From positions 1-64,000 of the forward strand of contig JAETNS010000010.1 in NCBI GenBank assembly GCA_021772015.1: a stretch of DNA of 64,000 bases, in the 5' to 3' direction. The position numbers were made by a program, and so were the translations under genes. Origin of the DNA: Prevotellaceae bacterium (GTDB lineage: Bacteria > Bacteroidota > Bacteroidia > Bacteroidales > Muribaculaceae). The notes below the pieces were generated by a model. It was not told where the DNA came from and ran no database searches. It saw nothing but the letters and a program-made list of their open reading frames with translations. Below are positions 41,990 through 50,500 of this stretch, in pieces (position 1 is the stretch's first letter; every line of letters begins with the position of its first letter).

Positions 41990-42021
41990 TTTGGTAGTGT
42001 GAAAATTTATATCTAACTTTG
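41990..42021 (+). promoter_or_regulatory. Bacteroidetes promoter of hipBA
   Basis: TTTG (41990-41993), 20 bases and TAACTTTG (42014-42021) match the consensus fully. The start of transcription would fall near 42028, inside or next to the palindrome at 42031-42046. Confidence 0.82.
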
Positions 42022-42030
42022 TAAGTATCA

Positions 42031-42046
42031 TTAACACGAGTGTTAA
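42031..42046 (+). promoter_or_regulatory. Palindromic operator candidate for HipB
   Basis: TTAACACGAGTGTTAA: the arms TTAACAC and GTGTTAA are exact inverted copies around a two-base GA centre, located at the expected start of transcription and 28 bases before the hipB ATG. HipB-type antitoxins repress their own operons through palindromes at this place. Confidence 0.7.
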
Positions 42047-42073
42047 ATCCAAATATTAGATGTAAATATCAGC

Positions 42074-42394
42074 ATGATGATACTATCGAATAAATCATTG
42101 TCAACACCTGACCTGATTCGGAATCTTGGATTGAGATTTCGCGATTACCGTTTGCGGTTGCGGATGACCCGTAAAGAGGTCTCCGAAGCCGCGTCTATCG
42201 GCATGACAACTCTCTATAAATTCGAGTCGGGAAATATGACCGACATTTCGTTCAGCACATTACTGCGGCTTCTGAAGGCAATCGGACTTAACGACAACTG
42301 GGATTCTTTGCTCCCAGAACTGCCCGAATCCCCTTATCTATATGGTGACGATGAAAAGAAAGCGCAACGTGTTCGCCATTCATCTAAAAAGTAA
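42074..42394 (+). CDS. hipB: HipB-like antitoxin/repressor
   Basis: The 106-residue protein has an XRE helix-turn-helix (FRDYRLRLRMTRKEVSEAA, then GMTTLYKFESGN, then LLRLLKAIGL). It precedes a hipA gene by eight bases. HipB binds and neutralises HipA and represses the operon; a palindrome lies at the promoter. An ATG one codon later (42077) is also possible. Confidence 0.88.
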   Translation: MMILSNKSLSTPDLIRNLGLRFRDYRLRLRMTRKEVSEAASIGMTTLYKFESGNMTDISFSTLLRLLKAIGLNDNWDSLLPELPESPYLYGDDEKKAQRVRHSSKK

Positions 42395-42402
42395 TTGCCA
42401 GT

Positions 42403-43899
42403 ATGAAATATTTGAAAGTAAAATTATGGGGGCAGGAAATTGGACGTCTTGTATGGGAATCCAGTACGAGACGGACATACTTCATGTATAATCCCGAACG
42501 GAAGGATGAAATACCGGATATCGCGCCGTTGTTTTCTCCAGCCGCAAACCGCAATATTCTTCTGCCGATATATGGTGATGAGCGCCCCCTTTATCAAGGG
42601 CTGCCGCCGTTTATTGCAGACTCGTTACCCGACTCATGGGGCAATACTCTGTTTGATAAATGGGTGAAGGATAATAAGATTCCCCGTAATAAGGTCACAC
42701 CGCTCTACAAGCTGATGTTTATCGGCACAAGAGGCATGGGGGCATTGGAATATGAACCATACGCCGCTGACCTAACACATACACAGGCTATCGACATCAA
42801 AGCATTGTATGATATGTCGCTAAAAGTTCTTGAGGACCGTGACAATATCGTATTGGACAGCAATGATGAGCTGACGTTGCAGGCTTTGCTTGCAGTGGGA
42901 ACATCCGCAGGCGGTCGTCAGATGAAGGCAATTATTGCCATAAACAATGAGACGGGCGAAATACGGTCAGGGCAGTCTGACAGCCTTGATGGATTTGAGT
43001 ATTATATTCTTAAGTTCGGCGATAAGTCAATGCCTATCGCCGAGATTGAAACGGCATATTATAAAATGGCTGATGAGGCAGGAATTGACATGGAGCCGTG
43101 CCGGTTGTTCCCGGTCGATGGAATCAATCATTTCCTCACAAAACGCTTTGACCGCAATGATGGCAAAAAAATTCATATTCAAACTCTAGCGGCCATTAAC
43201 CCGGAAGCCAGAAGTTACGAAGATCTTGTAGCGACGTGCCGGGAAATATCTATTTCTGAATCAGAAATAGAGCAGCTTTTTGCCAGTATGGTATTCAATG
43301 TCATTGCCAACAACACCGATGACCATAATAAGAACTTTTCATTCCTGCTTGAAGAGAATGGCAAATGGCACATAGCTCCGGCATACGATGTAACATTCAT
43401 ATTCAACACAAACGGCACTGGTCCGAATATCGAGCGTCGATTAAGCATCGGAGGCAAAATTGCCGACATATCTAAGGCTGACTTACTTGATTTTGCAAAA
43501 CGGAACGACATCAAGAATGCCAAAGCGACAATCAACCGCATAGCCGAGGCTGTTAAACGATTCAACGAATATGCCGAAATAAGCAACATCAGTCAGCCGT
43601 GGCGCGGCATCATCCAAAAGACTCTGAACGACAATCTCACCGTCTTCGGCTATCTCGATAACAATGACAATCAGGTGTCATCTTTCACTGATAAGCATGG
43701 TAGGACAATCACCGACTTTTCAATTTCGGTCAATTCAAAAGGTCATTACGAGGTAGTCGCAAACATTGACGGCAAACGTCATCGCCGCTTCGTCAGACCC
43801 AATATGGACCTTTACGCAGACCTCGCAGAACGGGATATTTACAACCTCCACAATGACGATAAAATCAGATTGGTCGAGGCCCTATTCCCACATGAATAA
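42403..43899 (+). CDS. hipA: HipA-like serine/threonine kinase toxin
   Basis: The 498-residue protein has the HipA N-terminal fold (LWGQEIGRLVW, then LPPFIADSLPDSWG), the Gly-rich loop GTSAGGRQ near 166, and the catalytic stretch NNTDDHNKNFSFLL near 303 followed by YDVTFIF. HipA-type kinases phosphorylate host targets such as aminoacyl-tRNA synthetases and induce dormancy. It is about 60 residues longer than classical HipA, with an additional basic C-terminal domain (KGHYEVVANIDGKRHRRF). It ends the long defence operon region. Confidence 0.9.
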   Translation: MKYLKVKLWGQEIGRLVWESSTRRTYFMYNPERKDEIPDIAPLFSPAANRNILLPIYGDERPLYQGLPPFIADSLPDSWGNTLFDKWVKDNKIPRNKVTPLYKLMFIGTRGMGALEYEPYAADLTHTQAIDIKALYDMSLKVLEDRDNIVLDSNDELTLQALLAVGTSAGGRQMKAIIAINNETGEIRSGQSDSLDGFEYYILKFGDKSMPIAEIETAYYKMADEAGIDMEPCRLFPVDGINHFLTKRFDRNDGKKIHIQTLAAINPEARSYEDLVATCREISISESEIEQLFASMVFNVIANNTDDHNKNFSFLLEENGKWHIAPAYDVTFIFNTNGTGPNIERRLSIGGKIADISKADLLDFAKRNDIKNAKATINRIAEAVKRFNEYAEISNISQPWRGIIQKTLNDNLTVFGYLDNNDNQVSSFTDKHGRTITDFSISVNSKGHYEVVANIDGKRHRRFVRPNMDLYADLAERDIYNLHNDDKIRLVEALFPHE

Positions 43900-43961
43900 A
43901 ATCAGATTGGCTAAGAAAACTGTTGATGAAAACTGAGAAAGCCAAGGCGTAATGATAAAGA

Positions 43962-44006
43962 GGCATTTTGCGGCTGTTTGTACGACAGCCAAAAGTTAAA
44001 AATGCC
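43962..44006 (+). terminator. Stem-loop after hipA
   Basis: GGCATTTT (43962-43969) pairs with AAAATGCC (43999-44006), and inside it GGCTGT (43972-43977) pairs with ACAGCC (43985-43990). No T-tract follows, so it is a weak terminator or a structured 3' end. Confidence 0.5.
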
Positions 44007-44013
44007 ATACCGC

Positions 44014-44044
44014 TTTGATAATCGGAGGATTATGATTAACTTTG
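44014..44044 (+). promoter_or_regulatory. Bacteroidetes promoter with a non-coding leader
   Basis: TTTG (44014-44017), 19 bases and TAACTTTG (44037-44044) followed by CA match the consensus. No gene with a normal start follows for more than 500 bases on this strand. Confidence 0.78.
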
Positions 44045-44051
44045 CATAGAG

Positions 44052-44200
44052 TCAGTACTTGCCGTGAGGCGAGAGCGATTCGTAGGATATTAAATATCAG
44101 TTGGTTAACGCTTGTCGCACCCGAAAATGAACGGCACTTGTACGGATTAGCTCAATACTCTATTGAGCATCAATAAGTTAACCACTTCTGCGTCGGATTA
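44052..44200 (+). ncRNA. Structured RNA candidate behind an orphan promoter
   Basis: TGGTTAAC (44102-44109) pairs with GTTAACCA (44177-44184), enclosing a perfect hairpin GCTCAATA-CTC-TATTGAGC (44150-44168). No start codon with a useful frame lies in the first 150 bases. The end is not defined; transcription may go on to the terminator at 44554-44590. Confidence 0.5.
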
Positions 44201-44428
44201 TGTAAATTTTGGGATACTAAACAGAAAGAAATATCGTCAGAGATCAGCGAGCTTGAATTCAATGAAGCGCTAGCTGAACCGATAAAAGAGGAACTTAAAA
44301 TAGTGAATCTCATTCTTGATTTTCTACCAAAAATAAAAAACTATATAGATTGGAAAAATGCACTGTCGGTGGCTTCACTGACAAGTACCAATTTCAGAGC
44401 ATTAATTGATATAATAAAACCAATCTAA
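44186..44428 (+). pseudogene. Orphan C-terminal coding remnant
   Basis: One frame is open for about 80 codons up to TAA at 44426-44428, without ATG, GTG or TTG in its first 40 codons. The decoded peptide looks like real protein (KEISSEISELEFNEALAEP, then NYIDWKNALSVASL, then FRALIDIIKPI), with amphipathic helices. I do not recognise the family. It is best read as the tail of a gene whose front was lost; an internal GTG could still give 42 residues. Confidence 0.5.
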
Positions 44429-44553
44429 AACAAACAACAGACTAAAACATATCTCTACTTTACTTGAAATCAGCTTTATAGAACAAAAAAAACGATTGAC
44501 GGTAATCGGACTTCTTATAATCAGGCATCAACATCATTTGGATATAATAACGA

Positions 44554-44590
44554 TACGACCCAAACTCCGCGATACAGCTTGGGCCGTTTT
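44554..44590 (+). terminator. Intrinsic terminator, plus strand
   Basis: ACGACCCAAACT (44554-44565) pairs with AGCTTGGGCCGT (44575-44586) along 12 positions with two G-U pairs, followed by TTTC. It closes the transcript that starts at the promoter 44014-44044 and stands tail to tail with the minus-strand operon ending at 44609. Confidence 0.65.
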
Positions 44591-44608
44591 CATCAATTGA
44601 TGAATTTA

Positions 44609-45217
44609 TTATTCATCTCTGTCCAAGGTTCTCCAATCCTTTGTCTGGAATTCCTTTTCAAAGGCTTGAAACTCTGCCTGAAGTCGTTCTTGTACAGTAT
44701 CCTCAGAGTCATCGTTACTCATCATCCAGTCAACTCGTTGTGCATAAATGTCTGCTATGCGGAGGTGACGGTATGCTTCTTTCATGGTTTCCAATGTCGT
44801 GTCTTCAAATTCAAGGACATCGGTATCGTATGGATAATAATCAAAGACAGCATGATGTATGGAATACAATACTGGAATTTGCCCACCATCCTGATTCGCG
44901 GTCATGAATTCATCAATAGACTGAAACAGTACATCTTCTCCCTCGACAGGATGAATACTCGCAAACTTCGGGTCTGCTTTGGTCACTCTTCTATGTCTCA
45001 CCAGAAATTCTTCCGCTTCATCATAACTTGGGAATGTAATATCATACCGGGGGATAAAAGTAATATGGATAAGGCGTGTCCTCCTTCTCAATCACCCAGT
45101 AATCTTCATGGACCATCTCCGGTTTTGGTTGAAGAGTCCGATCTATATCCTCTTTCTATTGTATCAGCAATCTCCTTGATAAAAAAAATGATGATAGTCA
45201 AAATGCCCTCCGCTCAT
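44609..45217 (-). pseudogene. MSGGHF-type protein gene with three frameshifts
   Basis: An ATG at 45217 opens MSGGHFDYHHFF, the start of a known family of small Bacteroidales/phage-associated proteins, and ends after 17 codons at a run of eight T (45181-45188). With one base less it continues IKEIADTIERGYRSDSS; a second shift near 45140 gives PEMVHEDYWVIEKEDTPY; a third at the run 45049-45053 leads into the long frame 45091-44609, which ends with YRHLRIADIYAQRVDWMMS, the usual C-terminal motif. The start overlaps the stop of the preceding phosphoesterase gene (ATGA), so it was part of that operon. Homopolymer sequencing errors could explain two of the shifts. Confidence 0.65.
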
Positions 45218-45820
45218 TGTTTTTCAATTTTAGTGTTTTGCAGCTCAATCTGCTTCAGGATTTGAGTTTGCACCTGCACGAAAGAGAGCGGCGTGAAGTT
45301 ATTGTTGTCAACGCCGACATCGAGTTGTGTCGGATAGAGATATTGCAGCCGGCTTGCATCTATTCCGGTGTTTGAAGGGCGGGTATGGACGTGACCGAAC
45401 AGCTGCCATACGTCGTGATTATATCCACCATCGAAGCACAGATAAGGAAAGTGGCTCAAATAGATTTTCTTCTTTGCTATTTGTATGCACATCGACATGG
45501 CGACATGTTCAAATCGGTAAATAAAACCTTGCCTGATATTTTTCAGGTCATGATTACCAAGTATAAGATATATCTTGCCGTTGAGCCGATCAAGAATCCG
45601 GTTCCACTCGTCTGCACCTCCGAGACAGAAGTCTCCGAGATGAAACACTATATCATCCGGCCCTACAACATTGTTCCAGATTGTTCCAGTTCGCTATGAT
45701 TGTCTCGTTCATGTCATAGATGTTGCGGAACGGACGATGGCAGTAGTCAATTATATTTGTATGATTGAAGTGGGTGTCCGATGTGAAGAATACCCGACTT
45801 GCATCAAATTTGTAGTTCAT
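45214..45820 (-). pseudogene. Calcineurin-like metallophosphoesterase broken by a 10-bp duplication
   Basis: The ATG at 45820 gives MNYKFDASRVFFTSDTHFNH, the classical N-terminus with the metal-binding D-x-H, and reaches ETIIANWNN. There a perfect tandem duplication (45670-45679 and 45680-45689) shifts the frame. After removing one copy the protein continues VVGPDDIVFHLGDF, LILGNHD, YLSHFPY and LFGHVHTR, all metallophosphoesterase motifs, to 45214. The intact product would be about 198 residues. The second part alone could start internally at 45648 but would lack the first metal ligands. Confidence 0.85.
45670..45689 (-). repeat. 10-bp tandem duplication inside the phosphoesterase gene
   Basis: ATTGTTCCAG occurs twice in direct succession on the plus strand. 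Removal of one copy restores the reading frame of the gene. The length (10) excludes an in-frame effect and makes a simple base-calling error unlikely. Confidence 0.92.
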
Positions 45821-45843
45821 TATCTTTACTTCTTTATGGAATA

Positions 45844-46368
45844 TCAGTCAATTGGCCTGACTTTTTCAATCTTCTTCCATTCCGTGTTTGCGATTATCTT
45901 TTTCAGAGTATACTTATCGATTTCGTCAGCGTATGGTAGTCTCGTCTGACTGCTGATGTTGTCACCCTGCATGTATCTGTATGCGTATGGCGTAATCTCA
46001 ACATAATCAGTCTCCTTCAGAATTCCGAGAATATGAGCGACCTCTCCTAACTCCACCGATATGCCGGCATCTGAGAGACCGACAACAACCTTGAGACATT
46101 CGTCAAGATTCCAATAGCTGTGGGTGCTGACATAGAAATGCCAATTGCCATTATCGTTCACCGGATACATGTGGACTCTGGCATATACTACATCAAAACC
46201 ATGATATGGAGACACCGCAGCTTTCCATTCCTTGAAATCTGCCTCAGAGTCAATGTCGTAATCCTTCACCACATATCCTTTGCTTGAGTGCTTGAAAACT
46301 TCAATGTCCTCCCCATGCTGTCCGCCATATACGGCTTCGTATGCTATGCGCCATAGTGCATATACTTT
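45844..46368 (-). CDS. Hypothetical protein whose start codon is missing
   Basis: The frame is open from 46368 to the stop at 45844 (about 174 codons) and reads KVYALWRIAYEAVYGGQHGE at its beginning, which looks like a natural N-terminus. The codon before it is TAG; no ATG, GTG or TTG lies near. The first usable start is a GTG at 46275/46272, well inside (VKDYDIDSEADF). It overlaps the end of the upstream gene by 25 bases and precedes the phosphoesterase. I do not recognise the function. Either the start mutated or a rare start codon is used. Confidence 0.55.
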   Translation of the reverse strand, partial: KVYALWRIAYEAVYGGQHGEDIEVFKHSSKGYVVKDYDIDSEADFKEWKAAVSPYHGFDVVYARVHMYPVNDNGNWHFYVSTHSYWNLDECLKVVVGLSDAGISVELGEVAHILGILKETDYVEITPYAYRYMQGDNISSQTRLPYADEIDKYTLKKIIANTEWKKIEKVRPID

Positions 46369-46922
46369 CTAAGAGTCATTTCAGCGAATTGAATCGGTTC
46401 GGAAGGATTCTCGTACAATCTGATAACTCTCGGTATATCGATTCCGTCATAACTATCATCAGGTATCAACGAATTAAGGATTGACCGCTTTATCAATCCT
46501 GACCTGCGATAGTAACTCAGATACTTGTCTACATATGCATTATATCGTTCAGCATTCGACAATACCGCATATAGATCTTCTTCCCAAAGGCAGTGGTGAG
46601 AGTTGCCATTGTCCTTGTCGCAGATGGCGTGATGGTCGTATTCATCTCCTGTCAGGTAAAGATAATGCACATCCTTATAGGTGGCGGTAGTAAGCCTATA
46701 CCATTCCCAACTCTTGCCCTTGACCTCAAACCAAAGGCTTCTTCTTTCGTCATCATCCATTGGCGCCAAACGGTTCATCGCTTCGTGTATTCTACGGATT
46801 ACATCTGCGCACCCGTCTGAAACGACAGTTATATCAAGGCCGCGACTACGGGGAAGCCGGTGTATCTCGGACACGGTTAAAGCATTTTCTCTATATAATT
46901 TCTTTTGTTCGTTAAAATTCAT
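46344..46922 (-). CDS. Hypothetical protein, first gene of a minus-strand operon
   Basis: The 192-residue protein (MNFNEQKKLYRENALTVSEI) has mixed helices and strands, with a His/Asp-rich middle (DEYDHHAICDKDNGNSHH), and no motif I can assign. It is the only clearly intact member of the four-gene operon 46922-44609. The 75 bases up to the terminator of the neighbouring RNA hold no promoter that I can support. Confidence 0.65.
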   Translation of the reverse strand: MNFNEQKKLYRENALTVSEIHRLPRSRGLDITVVSDGCADVIRRIHEAMNRLAPMDDDERRSLWFEVKGKSWEWYRLTTATYKDVHYLYLTGDEYDHHAICDKDNGNSHHCLWEEDLYAVLSNAERYNAYVDKYLSYYRRSGLIKRSILNSLIPDDSYDGIDIPRVIRLYENPSEPIQFAEMTLRKYMHYGA

Positions 46923-46997
46923 TTTGGACAGATATTATGATTGTTTGAATCTGTGTCCTCGGCTAATTGCGATGGAGAAGGTAAAATCGGTTCGGAC

Positions 46998-47046
46998 ACA
47001 AAAAAACGACTTTCGGGAAGTTTGGCATGGACTTTCCGAAAGTCGT
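46998..47046 (-). terminator. Intrinsic terminator of the small RNA
   Basis: A 16-bp stem with one G-U pair and a nine-base loop is followed on the minus strand by seven T and GTG. This is the clearest rho-independent terminator in the window. Confidence 0.85.
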
Positions 47047-47074
47047 TATATCTTAGCAAGCCTATATATGGAGG

Positions 47075-47233
47075 CTAACTTATGTCAGTTGGATTACTGA
47101 AACAAAACGGTCGGACAGTTCTGCAATATGATGTGCCTGTTGTTGACGGCATCTGTACATACGCCAAGCGTTCAAAGCGTTTTAATCTCTGAATACCATT
47201 GCTAATAAGTATGTTACAATGCTGTCTTGTCAT
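47075..47233 (-). CDS. Possible small protein within the minus-strand RNA unit
   Basis: An ATG about 14 bases after the predicted transcript start opens a 52-codon frame (MTRQHCNILISNGIQRLKRF, ending FCFSNPTDIS). It is Cys- and Arg-rich and has no known motif. Its position close to the transcript start fits a leaderless or short-leader mRNA, but the opposite strand is also open for 35 codons, so chance is possible. Confidence 0.3.
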   Translation of the reverse strand: MTRQHCNILISNGIQRLKRFERLAYVQMPSTTGTSYCRTVRPFCFSNPTDIS

Positions 47234-47252
47234 TTGTTTCAATTTGCGGCTG

Positions 47253-47284
47253 CAAAATTAACACCTTTTCACAAATCCACCAAA
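47253..47284 (-). promoter_or_regulatory. Bacteroidetes promoter of the small RNA
   Basis: TTTG at 47281-47284, a 20-base spacer and TAATTTTG at 47253-47260 on the minus strand fit the consensus. It is divergent from the helicase promoter at 47389-47421. Confidence 0.82.
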
Positions 47285-47388
47285 TATTTCTTAATCAACC
47301 TTACAAGTGTATCATATTGGACTTTTATACTCCACGAGGCTCGCATATATACCTTCCGGCCTGATAAGTACAATTTATCATACTTTCA

Positions 47389-47421
47389 TTTGGTCGTATC
47401 AAAAATTCTTGATTATATTTG
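47389..47421 (+). promoter_or_regulatory. Bacteroidetes promoter of the helicase-nuclease operon
   Basis: TTTG (47389-47392), 21 bases and TATATTTG (47414-47421) followed by CA match the consensus, giving a leader of about 90 bases before the ATG at 47518. Confidence 0.78.
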
Positions 47422-47517
47422 CAATGAATCCGCGCCCGCAATGAGATGAGTGTGATTTAGCGTATGAGCATCTTATGACTCCAGCATAATATGCAAACAT
47501 GACAATAATAAACAAAC

Positions 47518-50500
47518 ATGACTTACAATTCATCAAATAAAAACTATAAAGAATTACTCGGCCAACACGTCGAGAAGATATTCAAGACCTATACAGATCC
47601 CGGCTTGCACATCTGCGACCTTGCGACAGGAGGCGGGAAATCCTACACCATAGGGAAGCTCACTTGTGAATACTATCCTAAATATTTTGATCGCATCATT
47701 ATCCTTTGTGTCCAGAACAAACTGGTGGAGGGAATGAATCGTGAAATTGACAGGTTCATCACATCTGACAATAGTCTCATCAAGCCGACAGACAAGCTCG
47801 TTGTAGAGAATAATCCGGAAGTTATGGACAAAGCGATCAAGAATGGAAGATTCAAAGAACTACTTGAACAAATGGACAATTGTATCGGAGAGCAGAAGAG
47901 AATATCCGATGTCAATAGACTCCAATACAGCTACTTTCTGGTTAAAAAGACTTTTGAGGATATTTCCGGGCTGCTAAAGCCAATGGAGACAACAGGCAAA
48001 AACGACTACCTTAAAAGCCAGATAAACGACTTGGAATCAAAGTTACGCCGAAACGTCAGAATATTCTTCAACGCATACAAAAAGCATTTGGAGAAAACGA
48101 AACAGATAAAAACTGCTCAATATAAAACCATCTTGAACAGTTTCCCCGCGCTGACGAAAGTATATCCGCAAGTGGAATTCAAAAACAAGATGGTTGTCAT
48201 CATGACTGTGCACAAAGCCATGTATGGGGTAGATCCTATATTGACCGAAAAGATTCAACTGTCGGATTTCGCCGAAAATAAAAAGACTTTGATTCTATTC
48301 GACGAGTCTGATCAAGCCGCAGTATATATGCGAAACGCTATCATTGACCAAGCCATAGACAACACCGGGGGCAACAAGCGGTTTGCCAAAGGTTATAACG
48401 GTTATCTACAGTACAAAACACTTATCGACAATCCGGATCATATCTCCAACGAGTACCATGGCAGGCTACTGGAGGATAGTATAAATAAAGCCCAATTCAT
48501 CACAAGAGCCAATTGGGAAAGGGTTTTTGGAAAGACTAAACCCTACAAGAGCATATTCCTCGGAGAATGTGAAAATCTCGAAGATTACCGTAGAGGAGTA
48601 TTTTTTTCAGGTCCTGCTATAAAAATGAACATCTCTCAAAGCAATGACAAAACCCGTTCTTTCATTTGCCATAAGGGTGGCGACAGACACCTGCGACTCG
48701 TTCATAGCGATGATTACACCAAAGTAAATTCAGAGTATGACATCACAGTGGCTCTGGATAAGTTTCTTTCATTGGCAATGAGCAACACTACGGCTATCAA
48801 GTCACAGTTCCGAAAAGTAATAACCGCCTCTTTAAAAAACAGCCGTGAAAAGTTCAACCAAGAGATCGGAGCTATCGCAAACAACATCTCCACACAAAAT
48901 AATTATCTTGCGTATCCTACCCTGGAACGTGAAATCCATACGTTGTTTTCAAGATTTGAAACATCTTCTGAGTTCCAGTTCGAACAACAGATGAGTGAAT
49001 TCATGACAAACAGGAAAAATCTCCGTATGGAGTCCGAGAAGGGAAGCATCAAACTTCCTGACTTGTCTGTGTACTCACAAGGTGTCCAACTTTTCCAAGA
49101 AGAAATTGACGAACGCGACAATCAGCATCGCGTCCGGCTGTCATGTAGAGAAATCACAACAACCCCGGAGAAAATACTCGTCGATTTGGTTCATACTCCA
49201 CACACTTCCGTAGTGTTGTGTTCGGCCACAGCGTCAAGCAAATCTGTGGTCAACAATTATGACCTCACCTACCTGAAACAGACCTTAGGGAACAAGATAC
49301 ATGGCTTGTCTATCGAAGACAGGGAGACATTTGACGATTTAGCCTCTAAGACTTACCCTCTCAATCATAAAATCGAGATCGTGGCCTTGGATAAGTATGA
49401 ATATCCAAAGATTGACCCCAACACATATCGGCTTCCGGAGAAATATAAGAATTTGTTCTCCAATACAGCCCGGGAAGAACAGAAAGACGAGGAATGGCTT
49501 AGAATCACCATTCGGGATCTTAATACGAATTCTTCAAATGCAGATAATATCTCGTTCCAGCTATACCGTCTGTTTCAATTCATAGAAGCATACCATTGGT
49601 TCTACACCCATGACGACATACATAGCATGCTGTATTTCCAAAACCGGACCGGCGACAAAGACCGCAATCAGATTCATACCTTAAGTTGTTTGATCGACGG
49701 ATCTTATAAAGAACAGGAACATCCTGATCTGGACGGCCGGATACCTTCCGGTTGGGAGAACAAGCATATAAGGATTTCCAAAGATTGGGAGGAAGTGGAA
49801 ACCAAAATCCTACAGGATCTAAGTAATGACAAAAATGCCAAACTAATGCTTGTCTCAGCTTATGGAAGTTTCAAGGCAGGAGCCAACATGCAATATAAGA
49901 TCCCAGATGGATTGAAAGGTTATGTGACCGGAGACAATTGGGAGTCATCAGCCAAAGAACTTAAAAAGGACTGGGACGCTGTTTATCTGCAATCACCTAC
50001 CGGCTATCTGACGATACCCGAAGATGGCAATGAGCAAACTTTTGAGAAAAGTCTGTACAACGCCATGCTTACATTGATGATGCTATACGAGCGTGGCTGT
50101 CTTTCAAAAAGTGACGTTACCACCTGGATGGGCAAAGCCCTGTCAAATACATTCTATTTCGGAGAAAAGAGCAATCCCGGTATCAAAAAAGACAAGGCAG
50201 CTTGGGCTCAATCGATTATCGAGCAGGCCGTTGGCCGACTTTGCAGGACGAGGAACAAGCCTCACACCACTTACATATTGTTTGACAAGTCAATGACATT
50301 GTTCTTTGACAAACCAAACATTGACAAATCACTTACAAAAGAATTCCGGGAATTAGCGAGACACATCCAATCTCTATCTGCCGGGAAAGAGTCTTCGATT
50401 GATTTCAATGAGATAATCCGTTGCAATAATGCTAATTATGCCCAAAATCAGCTTGACAGAGTACGCAGAATCGCTCTTCGTTACACAATTCACCCCGGCA

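Larger units (their letters stand above)
46998..47247 (-). ncRNA. Small RNA transcription unit of about 250 bases
   Basis: A complete minus-strand unit is visible: promoter TTTG (47281-47284), 20 bases, TAATTTTG (47253-47260), a transcript from about 47247, and a strong terminator in which ACGACTTTCGGAAAGT and ACTTCCCGAAAGTCGT (47046-47031 and 47021-47006) form a 16-bp stem followed by seven T. Inside is only a 52-codon frame (47233-47075) of uncertain status. The unit could be a regulatory RNA or a small mRNA. Confidence 0.65.

Noticed and set aside
44052-44200. Integron attC site or tRNA
   Set aside because: The GTTAAC arms recall attC ends, but no integrase or cassette array exists and the fold is not a cloverleaf.
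44579-45265. Plus-strand open frame of 228 codons
   Set aside because: It is antisense to the MSGGHF-type gene, whose decoded family motifs at both ends show the real strand. It also starts inside a terminator.
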